Assembly: GCF_012912135.1 (NCBI RefSeq)
Contig: NZ_QMEB01000016.1
Location: 1 to 43,685, forward strand
Reading direction: 5' to 3'
DNA: 43,685 nucleotides
Origin: Brasilonema bromeliae SPC951
GTDB lineage: Bacteria > Cyanobacteriota > Cyanobacteriia > Cyanobacteriales > Nostocaceae
Shown here: positions 8,238-16,710 of the stretch, in pieces
Numbering within the stretch: position 1 is the first letter of the stretch
Layout: each line of letters begins with the position of its first letter
The notes under the pieces: generated by a model
Databases searched by the model: none
Told to the model about the DNA's origin: nothing
What the model saw: the letters and a program-made list of their open reading frames with translations, nothing else
Position numbers and translations under genes: made by a program

Positions 8238-10427
8238 ATGCAGGTACTACGTTGTCTTCCCAACCAACAAATCAGTAATGTCAGCCTGACCGTAAGTTTA
8301 GGACGAGGCGGTGAGGCATGCATATACACAGTACCAACAGATGCTGGTTTAGTGGCCAAGGTTTACCACAAACCAACACCTGCCCAAGCTCGCAAACTGG
8401 AGGTCATGCTTGCCCACCCGCCGGACAACCCAACCGCCAGCTTGGGGCATATTTCCATAGCTTGGCCGATTGAATTGTTGCGATCGTCGAACGGAGCCCG
8501 TGAGGTGATAGGGTTTTTGATGCCGCGCATTCAAGGAATGCGTCCAATCATCGACTTTTACAATCCCAGAACTCGCCGCCAGCACTGTCCTTTATTCAAC
8601 TATCAGTACTTAATTCGCACTGCTCGCAATCTCGCTTCAGCTTTTGCTGCGTTACACGAGCGTGGATACTGTGTCGGCGATGTGAACGAGTCCAATATCC
8701 TCGTCAGTGACATGGCATTGGTGACAATAGTAGACACCGATTCATTCCAAGTAAAAGACCCAGAAAATGGAGTTATTTACCGCTGTCATGTTGGGAAAGC
8801 AGAATTTACCCCACCAGAACTTCACAACAAAACCTTTGCTCAGTGCGATCGCAATTCTACTCATGACTTGTTTGGGTTAGGGGTAGTGATATTTCAATTG
8901 TTAATGGAAGGGACACACCCATTTTCTGGGATTTATCAAGGAGCAGGTGAACCTCCACCATATGAAGCACGTATTGTTAGTGGACATTTTACCTACAGTC
9001 AAAAGCGTCGCGTACCCTACGTTCCAACACCCATCGCACCTCCTTGGGATATTCTTCCTCCGGGTTTACAGGAACTGTTTATACGTTGTTTTGAGGATGG
9101 TCACAACAACCCGCAGATACGCCCCAATGCTCAAACTTGGCTCACAGCACTCGCCGATGCTGAAAACTCGCTCATCAGCTGCACTGTTAACCCCCAGCAT
9201 CGCTATAGCAACCACTTGGACAAATGTCCTTGGTGCGAACGTACATTGCGATTGGGTGGACGTGATCCATTCCCATCTTTAAAGGCGATCGCAAACAAAG
9301 AACATTTACAACCGCGAGTACAAAAGAAAAAACGCCAAACTCAAGTTCCTCGTACACCCCAACCAACCATTCCATTCAACACTCATTATCGTAGTTCAGG
9401 CTTTTCCCAAAAAATTCCTTACTATAAACCTCAGAAAAAGCAGAATTTCTACCCTGTTGTTTTCTGCTTGCTTGGTCTCGTTGGTGCTTTGGGGTATTTG
9501 GATTTAATGGTTAAATTCACAAATCGCCCCTTTATTGCTCAAAATTCTTACGCTCAGCAAAATTTGATTTCTTTGCAACAGAATCAAAGTCACAAAAATC
9601 AAAATTTTGCTGATTACTACAAGCAAGGTCATGCTTCATACAAAGTGAAAGATTATCAACAAGCCATTGAAAGTTTCACTCAAGCAATACAAAAAGATCC
9701 AAAATACGCAAAAGCTTATGTAAATCGTGGAAATGCACACTATAACCTCAAAGAGTATGAAGCAGCACTTGCAGACTACAATCAAGCAATTGGCATCAAT
9801 TCCACGGAAGTAAAAGCGTATGTCAATCGAGGAAATTCCCGCTATATGCTTGCCGAATATAGCACTGATCCAGACAAAGAATATAATCTAGCAATTGCAG
9901 ACTATAACAATGCCCTGCGTCTTAATCCGAATGAAGTAGAAGCATACATCAGACGAGGTGTTGTTCGCTCACAAATGGCTAAATATAGTGGCGATTCTCA
10001 ACAGGAATATAAAAAAGCAATTGCTGACTTCAACCAAGCACTAAGCCTGAATTCATCAAAAGCCGAAGCCTTTTTTCAGCGAGGTTTGGTACGTTATCAA
10101 GTAGCCCAATATAGCAGTGATTTTGAGCAAGAATATAAACACGCAATCGCGGACTTTAATCAGGCATTGAGTATCAATCCCAAACTGTCAAAAGTCTATT
10201 TAAAACGAGGTGTTGTCCGCTACGAACTTGCACAATATGGAGGTGGCAAATCTAGTCAGTATCATCAGCAAGCAGTTGATGATTTGCAGAAGGCTGCCAA
10301 AATATCTTTGGAACAAGAAGATATGGAGAATTACCAACAAGCATTAAGCAGCATCTGTGTTGTCGTCGAAAACAAATGCGATACTTTTTTGCAAACCACG
10401 ACGAATACATCCCCAAAAAGCAACTAA
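8238..10427 (+). CDS. YegI-like Ser/Thr kinase with zinc knuckle, TM helix and TPR array
   Basis: 729 residues. The kinase-like domain spans about 15-310: glycine loop LGRGGEACIY at 21-30, K41 in VAKVYHK, catalytic loop VGDVNESNIL at 146-155 with D148, and DTDSF at 166-170 in place of DFG. These departures from canonical HRD/DFG are typical of the YegI-like family of TerY-P triads. A probable zinc knuckle follows (C315, H321, C330, C333; DKCPWCERT). After a basic linker a single membrane helix lies near 405-425. Residues 458-690 are TPRs: two of 34 residues (KAYVNRGNAHYNLKEYEAAL type), then four long units of about 42 residues with an inserted YSxDxxxEYxxAIADYN segment. Topology predicts a cytoplasmic kinase and TPRs across the membrane. 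It is the last gene of the triad, followed by a hairpin. Confidence 0.9.
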   Translation: MQVLRCLPNQQISNVSLTVSLGRGGEACIYTVPTDAGLVAKVYHKPTPAQARKLEVMLAHPPDNPTASLGHISIAWPIELLRSSNGAREVIGFLMPRIQGMRPIIDFYNPRTRRQHCPLFNYQYLIRTARNLASAFAALHERGYCVGDVNESNILVSDMALVTIVDTDSFQVKDPENGVIYRCHVGKAEFTPPELHNKTFAQCDRNSTHDLFGLGVVIFQLLMEGTHPFSGIYQGAGEPPPYEARIVSGHFTYSQKRRVPYVPTPIAPPWDILPPGLQELFIRCFEDGHNNPQIRPNAQTWLTALADAENSLISCTVNPQHRYSNHLDKCPWCERTLRLGGRDPFPSLKAIANKEHLQPRVQKKKRQTQVPRTPQPTIPFNTHYRSSGFSQKIPYYKPQKKQNFYPVVFCLLGLVGALGYLDLMVKFTNRPFIAQNSYAQQNLISLQQNQSHKNQNFADYYKQGHASYKVKDYQQAIESFTQAIQKDPKYAKAYVNRGNAHYNLKEYEAALADYNQAIGINSTEVKAYVNRGNSRYMLAEYSTDPDKEYNLAIADYNNALRLNPNEVEAYIRRGVVRSQMAKYSGDSQQEYKKAIADFNQALSLNSSKAEAFFQRGLVRYQVAQYSSDFEQEYKHAIADFNQALSINPKLSKVYLKRGVVRYELAQYGGGKSSQYHQQAVDDLQKAAKISLEQEDMENYQQALSSICVVVENKCDTFLQTTTNTSPKSN

Positions 10428-10451
10428 GTACGGCGCTACCTCACCAAAGTT

Positions 10452-10476
10452 CTGATCTGAGGAAACCTCGGTTCAG
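10452..10476 (+). terminator. Possible terminator of the triad operon
   Basis: CTGATCTGAGG (10452-10462) pairs with CCTCGGTTCAG (10466-10476) with one mismatch and one wobble around an AAA loop. It lies 25 bases after the kinase stop codon. Only ACTTGTTT follows, so the U-tract is poor. Confidence 0.4.
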
Positions 10477-10720
10477 ACTTGTTTCAAAGTATGCTCTATG
10501 CCTATGGCTATTCCCCTGAGTTTTGCGGAGGGTTGCGCCAACAAAGCTGTTTATACTATTGATTATTTTTTGTGTTCTGAATGATGTAACAAGTTATTTA
10601 TTACTCTTATGAAAGAGTAGGACTCGGTTATTTTATCTGGTGTTATCTTGCGTTTTTTAAAAACTTCTTAAGTGCTCTTATCTGTAGATTTCAGATATTT
10701 ATAAAGCTTTTTCATTTTTT

Positions 10721-10789
10721 CATACTTAAGATAGGTTTATTTATATTGTCTTCATACTTAAGTGTAAATTTACGGCTAAATTATATACT
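10721..10789 (+). promoter_or_regulatory. Putative promoter and operator of the polysaccharide cluster
   Basis: CATACTTAAG occurs twice in direct orientation at 10721-10730 and 10753-10762, 32 bases apart (three helix turns). A TATACT -10-like box is at 10784-10789, placing the nearer copy at about -39, where an activator would touch RNA polymerase. The first gene starts at 10873, giving a leader of about 75 bases. A third CATACTTAAG is at 19750-19759. I could not find an NtcA-type GTA-N8-TAC site here. This is inference from spacing only. Confidence 0.35.
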
Positions 10790-10872
10790 GAGAAAATTAA
10801 AAAACAACTTTTTCTCTACTTAGCCCATGAAAAGTTGATGACTCATCTACCTAAAAACCTAGAGATAAGCTT

Positions 10873-11646
10873 ATGAAAGCAGTGATTTTGGCTGGAGGTC
10901 TTGGTACACGTATAAGTGAAGAAACGAGCATCAAACCTAAGCCTATGGTGGAAATTGGTGGTAAGCCTATATTATGGCATATTATGAAAATTTATTCCAC
11001 CTACGGCATTAATGAATTTATTATCTGCTGTGGTTACAAAGGCTACGTCATTAAGGAGTATTTTGCGAACTACTTCCTACATATGTCAGACGTAACCTTT
11101 GATATGCGATTTAACCAGATGAACGTGCATGCAGGTAAGGCAGAACCCTGGCGTGTCACCTTAGTAGATACAGGTGACAACACAATGACGGGTGGACGGT
11201 TGAAGCGAGTCAGAGAGCATATTGGTAATGAAACTTTTTGCTTCACCTACGGTGATGGTGTCAGTAATGTCAATGTTGAGGAGTTAATTAATTTTCACAA
11301 AAAACAAAATAATTTAGCAACAATGACAGCAGTTCAACCACCAGGACGCTTTGGTGCTATTGTTTTAGGACAAGAACAAACAAAAATCACTAGTTTTCGG
11401 GAAAAGCCAGAAGGAGATGGGGCCTGGATTAATGGTGGTTATTTTGTGTTAGAGCCAGAAGTCATCAATTTCATTAATGATGATTCCACTGTTTGGGAGC
11501 AGACACCATTAGAAAAGCTGGCAGAAATGGAACAGCTATCTGCTTACAAGCATAATGGCTTTTGGCAACCAATGGATACTTTACGAGATAAAAATTATCT
11601 CGAAGACTTGTGGAAGAATAATAAGGCTCCTTGGAAGGTATGGTGA
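10873..11646 (+). CDS. rfbF: Glucose-1-phosphate cytidylyltransferase
   Basis: 257 residues, the standard RfbF length. It makes CDP-glucose from CTP and glucose-1-phosphate, the entry step to CDP-dideoxy or otherwise modified CDP-sugars. The nucleotidyltransferase start [33 protein letters not shown] holds the GGLGTR phosphate loop (8-13) and the activating PKP lysine. [24 protein letters not shown] (metal-binding Asp) and [16 protein letters not shown] are further family marks. It is the first gene of the plus-strand polysaccharide region, about 445 bases after the triad, with the putative promoter just upstream. In the PCC 7120 HEP island a cytidylyltransferase also opens the cluster, as far as I recall. 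No obvious rfbG/rfbH pair follows, so the end product is not a standard CDP-dideoxyhexose; the SDR at 14209 may use its product. Confidence 0.93.
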   Translation: MKAVILAGGLGTRISEETSIKPKPMVEIGGKPILWHIMKIYSTYGINEFIICCGYKGYVIKEYFANYFLHMSDVTFDMRFNQMNVHAGKAEPWRVTLVDTGDNTMTGGRLKRVREHIGNETFCFTYGDGVSNVNVEELINFHKKQNNLATMTAVQPPGRFGAIVLGQEQTKITSFREKPEGDGAWINGGYFVLEPEVINFINDDSTVWEQTPLEKLAEMEQLSAYKHNGFWQPMDTLRDKNYLEDLWKNNKAPWKVW

Positions 11647-11745
11647 GATAAAAGAAAGAGGTACATTCATTCTTCACTCATCGTTATTGATTTTTTACTT
11701 TTCATTCTTGATTCATATTTCTAGATTCCGGGAGCTAGAGTACTC

Positions 11746-12963
11746 ATGTATGACTTCGCGATTATAGGTGGTGGAATTGTTGGTCTTTCCACCGCTATGG
11801 CTTTAGGTAAACGCTATCCCAATGCTCGTATTCTAGTTTTAGAAAAAGAGAGCAATTGGGCTTTTCACCAAACAGGTAATAATAGTGGCGTCATTCATTC
11901 TGGTATTTACTACAAGCCGGGTAGTTTCAAAGCTAAATTTTGCCGTGACGGTTGTCGTTCAATGGTGGAATTTTGCCAAGAACATGGAATTGAGCATGAA
12001 GTTTGCGGTAAGGTCATAGTTGCTACTGATGAAACAGAGTTACCTCGCCTAGAAAATCTTTACACGCGAGGTTTGGAAAATGGCATAGACGTTAAGAGAA
12101 TGACTCCAGAGGAAGTCAAAGAAGTTGAACCTCATGTGAGTAGCGTTGGAGGAGTTCTAGTTTCTTCAACTGGTATTGCAAATTACAAGCAAGTTTGCCA
12201 TAAATATGCTGAAATCATTAAACAGCAGGGAGGAGAACTGCGTCTCAATACCAAGGTTGAAAAAATAGTTATCAGTGGAAAACATCAGGTATTAGAAACA
12301 AACCGTGGTCCTTTTGAAACTCGCTTTGTGATCAATTGTGCTGGATTACATAGCGATCGCGTTGCCAAAATGGGCAAAACTGATCCGAAAGCAAAAATTG
12401 TTCCTTTCCGGGGAGAGTATTACGAACTCACACCAGAAAAACGCTATTTGGTCAAAGGCTTAATTTACCCAGTTCCCAATCCAGACTTTCCTTTCTTGGG
12501 TGTCCATTTTACGCGCATGATTGACAAGAGCGTACATGCTGGACCAAATGCAGTCTTGAGTCTTAAGCGCGAAGGCTATAACAAAACAGACTTTGACTTG
12601 CGTGATTTTGCAGAAGTCATGACTTATCCTGGTTTTTGGAAACTCGCAGCCAAACACGCTGACGAAGGAATCCAAGAAATTATTCGCTCCTTTAGTAAAG
12701 CAGCTTTCACTAGAAGTTTGCAAAAACTCATTCCCGAAGTTCAACAAGAAGATTTAGTTCCCACTCACGCGGGTGTTCGCGCCCAAGCACTGATGAATGA
12801 TGGCAAACTGGTGGATGACTTTTTGATTGTTCAAGGTCAAAACTCCGTCCATGTTTGTAATGCCCATTCACCAGCAGCAACATCTTCCATAGAAATTGGC
12901 AAAGCAATTGTTGACAAAATTCCCCAACAGCCACATCTCAAAGCTGTAGTCACTCAACTCTAA
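11746..12963 (+). CDS. lhgO: L-2-hydroxyglutarate oxidase family FAD enzyme
   Basis: 405 residues of the DAO-type FAD oxidoreductase fold, closest to LhgO, which oxidises L-2-hydroxyglutarate to 2-oxoglutarate. The dinucleotide-binding motif GGGIVG is at 8-13 with the ribose-binding Glu in LVLEKE. HQTGNNSGVIHSGIYYKPGS is the family signature near the flavin. VPFRGEYYEL, YPVPNPDFPFLGVHFTRM and the late HAGVRAQAL and CNAHSPAATSSIEIG segments also fit. The ATG at 11746 has GGGAG upstream. A housekeeping-type LhgO within a polysaccharide cluster is odd: it may have been recruited to oxidise a hydroxy-acid or sugar acid, or may serve the 2-oxoglutarate-dependent oxygenase encoded at 16711. It is followed by a stem-loop at 12975-13020. 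Confidence 0.88.
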   Translation: MYDFAIIGGGIVGLSTAMALGKRYPNARILVLEKESNWAFHQTGNNSGVIHSGIYYKPGSFKAKFCRDGCRSMVEFCQEHGIEHEVCGKVIVATDETELPRLENLYTRGLENGIDVKRMTPEEVKEVEPHVSSVGGVLVSSTGIANYKQVCHKYAEIIKQQGGELRLNTKVEKIVISGKHQVLETNRGPFETRFVINCAGLHSDRVAKMGKTDPKAKIVPFRGEYYELTPEKRYLVKGLIYPVPNPDFPFLGVHFTRMIDKSVHAGPNAVLSLKREGYNKTDFDLRDFAEVMTYPGFWKLAAKHADEGIQEIIRSFSKAAFTRSLQKLIPEVQQEDLVPTHAGVRAQALMNDGKLVDDFLIVQGQNSVHVCNAHSPAATSSIEIGKAIVDKIPQQPHLKAVVTQL

Positions 12964-12974
12964 AATATTTTGTT

Positions 12975-13020
12975 TGCCTGTGCTTGCTTAAGTTAATAGT
13001 GTTAAGAAAAAGCACAGGCA
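12975..13020 (+). terminator. Stem-loop after the lhgO-like gene
   Basis: TGCCTGTGCTT (12975-12985) is the exact reverse complement of 13010-13020, with an inner CTTAA/TTAAG pairing that lengthens the stem. It starts 12 bases after the stop codon. No T-run follows, so it may be an attenuator or an RNA-end stabiliser rather than a full terminator. Confidence 0.45.
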
Positions 13021-13087
13021 TTGTGGCATTTGTCAATTTGCGAGAACATCTAATTTAAGGTTGTAATTAGTTGTCAGGGGAAAACTA

Positions 13088-14029
13088 ATGTTCCTTAACT
13101 CAGATGTTCAGCCAATCGTTCTTGTGTGCGCTGCTGATAATAACTATGCCATGCCACTCACTGTCACAGTTCGTTCAGCAGTTGCCAATCTGAAAAAGAA
13201 TCATCAGATAGCGTTATATGTTCTTGATGGAGGTATTACCGAAGCGAACAAACGCAGAATTAGTAAATCTTTTAACAAAGAACAGGTCAGTATTTCATGG
13301 ATACAGCCAGATAATGCAGTCTTTGAAAACTTAGTCTTGACCAGACATTTAACACTGACTTGCTATTATCGGCTTCTGATTACCGAATATTTACCAAAAG
13401 AGTTTCACAAAGCCATTTACTTAGACACCGACATGGTAGTGACGGGAGATTTGGCAGAGTTATGGGCGATTGACATGGGAGATAACTATGCATTAGCAGT
13501 TCAAGACGATGTTGAATTGTACGTAGGAATGTCTGAAGGTTTAAAAAACTACCGTGAGGTGGGGATTAGTCCGGATGAGAAATATTTCAACTCCGGACTT
13601 TTAGTGATAAATCTTGACAAGTGGCGATCAGAGGATATTGGCAAAAAAGTCCTTGAATACATCAAACAAAATAGAGAATACGTACGCAATGATCAGGATG
13701 GATTAAACGCAGTTCTTGCTGGGAAATGGGGAGAACTTCACCCAAAATGGAATCAAATGCCCAAAATACATGAATATTCATCCTGGAAAGACAGCCCCTT
13801 CACGGAGGATATTTATAACGAACTGCAGCACAACCCTTGCATCATTCACTTTACGAACTCTCCCAAACCCTGGTATGCAGGATTGCGAGAAGAATGTAAA
13901 CATCCTAAAAAACATTTGTTCTTCCAATATCTTGACATGACAGACTGGTCAGGATGGCGAGACACCATTTGGAGACGCTTTTGGAGAAAATTTATGAAAG
14001 TAACATCGTTGACTACTTCAAAACTTTAA
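13088..14029 (+). CDS. Glycosyltransferase family 8
   Basis: 313 residues, GT-A fold, family GT8 (retaining glucosyl/galactosyl transferases of the RfaJ/glycogenin group). The start VQPIVLVCAADNNYAMPLTVTVRS is typical. The metal- and nucleotide-sugar-binding DxD is YLDTDMVV (D113-T-D115). NSGLLVINLDKWR, NDQDGLNAVL and the late IIHFTNSPKPW motif (His binds metal and diphosphate) complete the family set. ATG at 13088 follows CAGGGGAAAA, a fair ribosome binding site. It probably adds a hexose to the lipid-linked unit on the cytoplasmic side. Acceptor and sugar cannot be read from sequence. Confidence 0.92.
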   Translation: MFLNSDVQPIVLVCAADNNYAMPLTVTVRSAVANLKKNHQIALYVLDGGITEANKRRISKSFNKEQVSISWIQPDNAVFENLVLTRHLTLTCYYRLLITEYLPKEFHKAIYLDTDMVVTGDLAELWAIDMGDNYALAVQDDVELYVGMSEGLKNYREVGISPDEKYFNSGLLVINLDKWRSEDIGKKVLEYIKQNREYVRNDQDGLNAVLAGKWGELHPKWNQMPKIHEYSSWKDSPFTEDIYNELQHNPCIIHFTNSPKPWYAGLREECKHPKKHLFFQYLDMTDWSGWRDTIWRRFWRKFMKVTSLTTSKL

Positions 14030-14040
14030 ACATGCTGTGT

Positions 14041-14150
14041 TACGGTGCATAACATATACACAAAAGGTGAGTAAAGGCAAGAATTTCTGTAGTCATGAAT
14101 CCATGATGATGAAAGTGCCTAAACCATCCTACAGAGAATGATGCACCGTA
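14041..14150. mobile_element. Possible 110-bp MITE-like element
   Basis: TACGGTGCAT (14041-14050) and ATGCACCGTA (14141-14150) are perfect terminal inverted repeats. Both ends carry TA, as left by IS630/Tc1-type insertion. The interior holds further short pairings (AGGCA/TGCCT, CTGTAG/CTACAG, TCATG/CATGA) and no gene. It sits in the gap between the GT8 and SDR genes. A structured leader RNA is the alternative. Confidence 0.35.
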
Positions 14151-14208
14151 CTTCACCAAGGTAATTTGTTTACCACATGAAATTAAACTTGAATAGGAAT
14201 CAAAAACA

Positions 14209-15237
14209 ATGAGAATTCTAGTCACTGGTACTGAAGGTTATCTTGGTAGTTTATTACCTCCGTTGTTAATTGAACGGGGACATGAAGTTATCGGAGTAGA
14301 TACTGGTTATTACAAAGTAGGTTGGTTGTACAACGGTACTGAGATAACAGCCAAAACTCTCAATAAAGATATTCGCCACATCACCCCGGAGGATGTGCAA
14401 GGTGTTGATGCGATCGTTCACATGGCTGATCTATCAAATGATCCCACTGGACAACTTGCACCGCATATCACTTACGAAATTAATCATAAAGGCTCAGTTC
14501 GTCTTGCCAAATTGGCAAAAGAAGCTGGTGTGCGTCGCTTTGTGTATATGTCCTCATGTAGTGTCTATGGTGTTGCTACTGAAGGTGATGTCACAGAAGA
14601 ATCTCCTGTCAATCCCCAAACCGCCTATGCAGAATGTAAGACAATGGTAGAGCGAGATGTCAAGCCACTAGCAGATGATGACTTCTCTCCTACCTTTATG
14701 CGGAACGCCACTGCTTTTGGTGCTTCCCCCAGAATGCGCTTTGATATTGTTTTGAACAATTTGGCAGGTTTGGCATGGACAACCAAAGAAATTAAGATGA
14801 CTAGTGATGGTACGCCTTGGCGTCCATTAGTTCACGCACTGGATATTTGCAAAGCAATTGTTTGCGCAGTGGAAGCACCTCGTGATATTGTACATAACCA
14901 AGTTTTTAACGTGGGAGATACAGCAAATAATTATCGAGTCAAAGAAGTTGCCGAAATTGTTGCTCAAGTTTTCCCAGATTGTAAATTGAGCTTTGGCACT
15001 CAAGGTGCAGACAATCGCAGTTATCGCGTCTCTTTTGAAAAAATTAATACCGTTCTACCCGGCTTTAAGTGTGATTGGAATGCTCAACGAGGAGCACAAC
15101 AGTTGTATGATTTGTTCTCGCAAATTGATATGACTGAAGAAGTTTTCTTATCTAGAGGCTTCACTCGCTTAAAGCAATTAGAATATCTCATCCGTACACA
15201 ACAAATTGACAAAGATTTCTTCTGGAGTCAGAAGTAA
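14209..15237 (+). CDS. NAD-dependent epimerase/dehydratase (extended SDR)
   Basis: 342 residues, an extended SDR acting on a nucleotide sugar. The Rossmann motif is TGTEGYLG at 6-13, the catalytic Ser lies in MSSCSVYG (114-121), and the Tyr/Lys pair is Y140/K144 in YAECK. A sugar-binding domain follows (GTPWRPLVHALDICKAI, NVGDTANNYRVKEVAEIV). The C-terminal tail after about 295 (EEVFLSRGFTRLKQLEYLI) is seen in SDRs of surface-polysaccharide clusters. It could be an epimerase or a 4,6-dehydratase; given rfbF upstream, a CDP-sugar substrate is possible. The start is the ATG of MRILVTGTEG. A strong hairpin lies just past the stop. Confidence 0.9.
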   Translation: MRILVTGTEGYLGSLLPPLLIERGHEVIGVDTGYYKVGWLYNGTEITAKTLNKDIRHITPEDVQGVDAIVHMADLSNDPTGQLAPHITYEINHKGSVRLAKLAKEAGVRRFVYMSSCSVYGVATEGDVTEESPVNPQTAYAECKTMVERDVKPLADDDFSPTFMRNATAFGASPRMRFDIVLNNLAGLAWTTKEIKMTSDGTPWRPLVHALDICKAIVCAVEAPRDIVHNQVFNVGDTANNYRVKEVAEIVAQVFPDCKLSFGTQGADNRSYRVSFEKINTVLPGFKCDWNAQRGAQQLYDLFSQIDMTEEVFLSRGFTRLKQLEYLIRTQQIDKDFFWSQK

Positions 15238-15264
15238 TTATCTTGAATTGATAAGCAAAAAAAG

Positions 15265-15316
15265 TGATTTCAATAATTACGAATTAAAAAAAAATGATTC
15301 GGAATTGTTGAAATCA
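15265..15316 (+). terminator. 21-bp near-perfect hairpin after the SDR gene
   Basis: Positions 15265-15285 pair with 15296-15316 (TGATTTCAA against TTGAAATCA at the base), with 18 Watson-Crick pairs, two wobbles and one mismatch around an A-rich loop. It begins 28 bases after the stop codon. With no U-tract behind it, it may be a processing or stabilising hairpin between the two halves of the operon. Confidence 0.45.
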
Positions 15317-15560
15317 TCAATGTATCATAGTATGGTAATGAAATAAGGCAAAAAAATAAGATATTCAAATGAATTAAATAGAAAATAAATATGTATGTTT
15401 TAAAACTTTAACTGTTTTTGTGAGGAGTTTTGAGAAGCTAAGATTAGCTGTTATAGCAGTAGTATGATTATCATACCTGATTTCTGTATATTCCTGAAGC
15501 CTTAAGTCTTCTTCTCATTTTTATTCCTTCGCTTATTCAAATCAAAAGTCATAATAACAT

Positions 15561-16607
15561 ATGCAAAATCCACAACAACTCAATCCACATGAAACACAAC
15601 CTGATGTACAGTCCACCATGAATAAACTACTCACTATCGCTATTCCGACTTACAACCGCGCCCAACTACTTGATAAGCAACTAGCATGGGTTGCTCAAGC
15701 GATCATTGGTTTGGAATCTGAATGTGAAATTTTTGTTTCAGATAATTGTTCAACTGATAATACTCAAGAGGTGATTAAAAAGTGGCAAACAAATCTCAGC
15801 CACATCACATTTAAATCTAGCCGAAATGCAGAAAATATTGGTGTCATGCGGAATATCATTCATTGCTTAAAGTCCGCAACGACCAAATATGTTTGGACAA
15901 TTGGTGATGATGATCCCATTCAGGATAGAGCAGTTGCTTATGTCATCAACAAACTCAAAAAATATGAAGATTTATCATTATTGTTCCTTAACTTTTCTGG
16001 TCGTAATCAAAAAACTGGGGAACCTGTACACCCACCCACAATAGTAGGTAACCGTTGGTTTGATGTTGATAGTGAAGATGGAAGCGGTGACCCAAAAGCT
16101 ATCTTTGAACATTGTTTTTCAAAAAGTGTTGGCGCAGTCATCTTTCTCACGGCTTCGATCTATCGTACTGACTTAGTACAACGCGCTCTTCAAATTTGGT
16201 CAGAAGCTGAGAATAACTGGATATCATTAGCATACTTGGCTGGGTATTGCGCTGCTAATGGCAGGATAATTGTTACTAAAGATATCTATATGGAATGTAT
16301 TGTTGGTGTGAGTTATTGGCAAAAAGATCCACAATCGGCACTATTAATGCAATACAAGCACTTACCGGAAGTTGTCACGAAATTGGAGGAAAACGGATAC
16401 TCTAGACAATTTTACCGTAGGATGATGTTCCAGAGTTTCAAAGAAGCTAATTTGAAAGTTTTCTTAGGTGCTTTGAGAAGATGGCCTATGTTCACTATTA
16501 AAACAATAGTTCCCTTTTTGACTTTAGTCGGTCTGTCTGTTTTTGACGCAGTTCCTACTAAAGAATTCAAAATGGCACAAACAACGGAACCATTCACTCA
16601 AAATTGA
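15561..16607 (+). CDS. Glycosyltransferase family 2
   Basis: 348 residues with an N-terminal GT2 (GT-A) domain: LLTIAIPTYNRAQLLDKQL at 23-41, SDNCSTDNT at 60-68 and the metal-binding GDDDP near 115-119. The C-terminal part has hydrophobic patches (FTIKTIVPFLTLVGLSVF, about 311-328) that may lie on the membrane. The start is uncertain: ATG at 15561 gives a 19-residue polar extension, while ATG at 15618 (MNKLLTIAIPTYN) fits the family better. Neither has a strong ribosome binding site. The upstream gap of 320 bases is AT-rich and could hold a promoter. The sugar it transfers is unknown. Confidence 0.88.
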   Translation: MQNPQQLNPHETQPDVQSTMNKLLTIAIPTYNRAQLLDKQLAWVAQAIIGLESECEIFVSDNCSTDNTQEVIKKWQTNLSHITFKSSRNAENIGVMRNIIHCLKSATTKYVWTIGDDDPIQDRAVAYVINKLKKYEDLSLLFLNFSGRNQKTGEPVHPPTIVGNRWFDVDSEDGSGDPKAIFEHCFSKSVGAVIFLTASIYRTDLVQRALQIWSEAENNWISLAYLAGYCAANGRIIVTKDIYMECIVGVSYWQKDPQSALLMQYKHLPEVVTKLEENGYSRQFYRRMMFQSFKEANLKVFLGALRRWPMFTIKTIVPFLTLVGLSVFDAVPTKEFKMAQTTEPFTQN

Positions 16608-16620
16608 CGAAAATAAGACT

Positions 16621-16680
16621 TGTGAGCCAGCGCGGTCTTGGGGGTTTCCCCCATGAGCGACTGGCGAACCCCGAAGGGGT
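16621..16680 (-). repeat. GC-rich hairpin repeat, copy 2
   Basis: Read on the minus strand this gives GGGTTCGCCAGTCGC, TCAT, GGGGGAAACCCCC, AAGACCGCGCTGGCTCAC, the same module order as at 5-57 and at 36790-36857. It fills the short gap between two cluster genes. Confidence 0.65.
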
Positions 16681-16710
16681 AATCAATCAATTGAACAAGG
16701 TAGTTATTCT

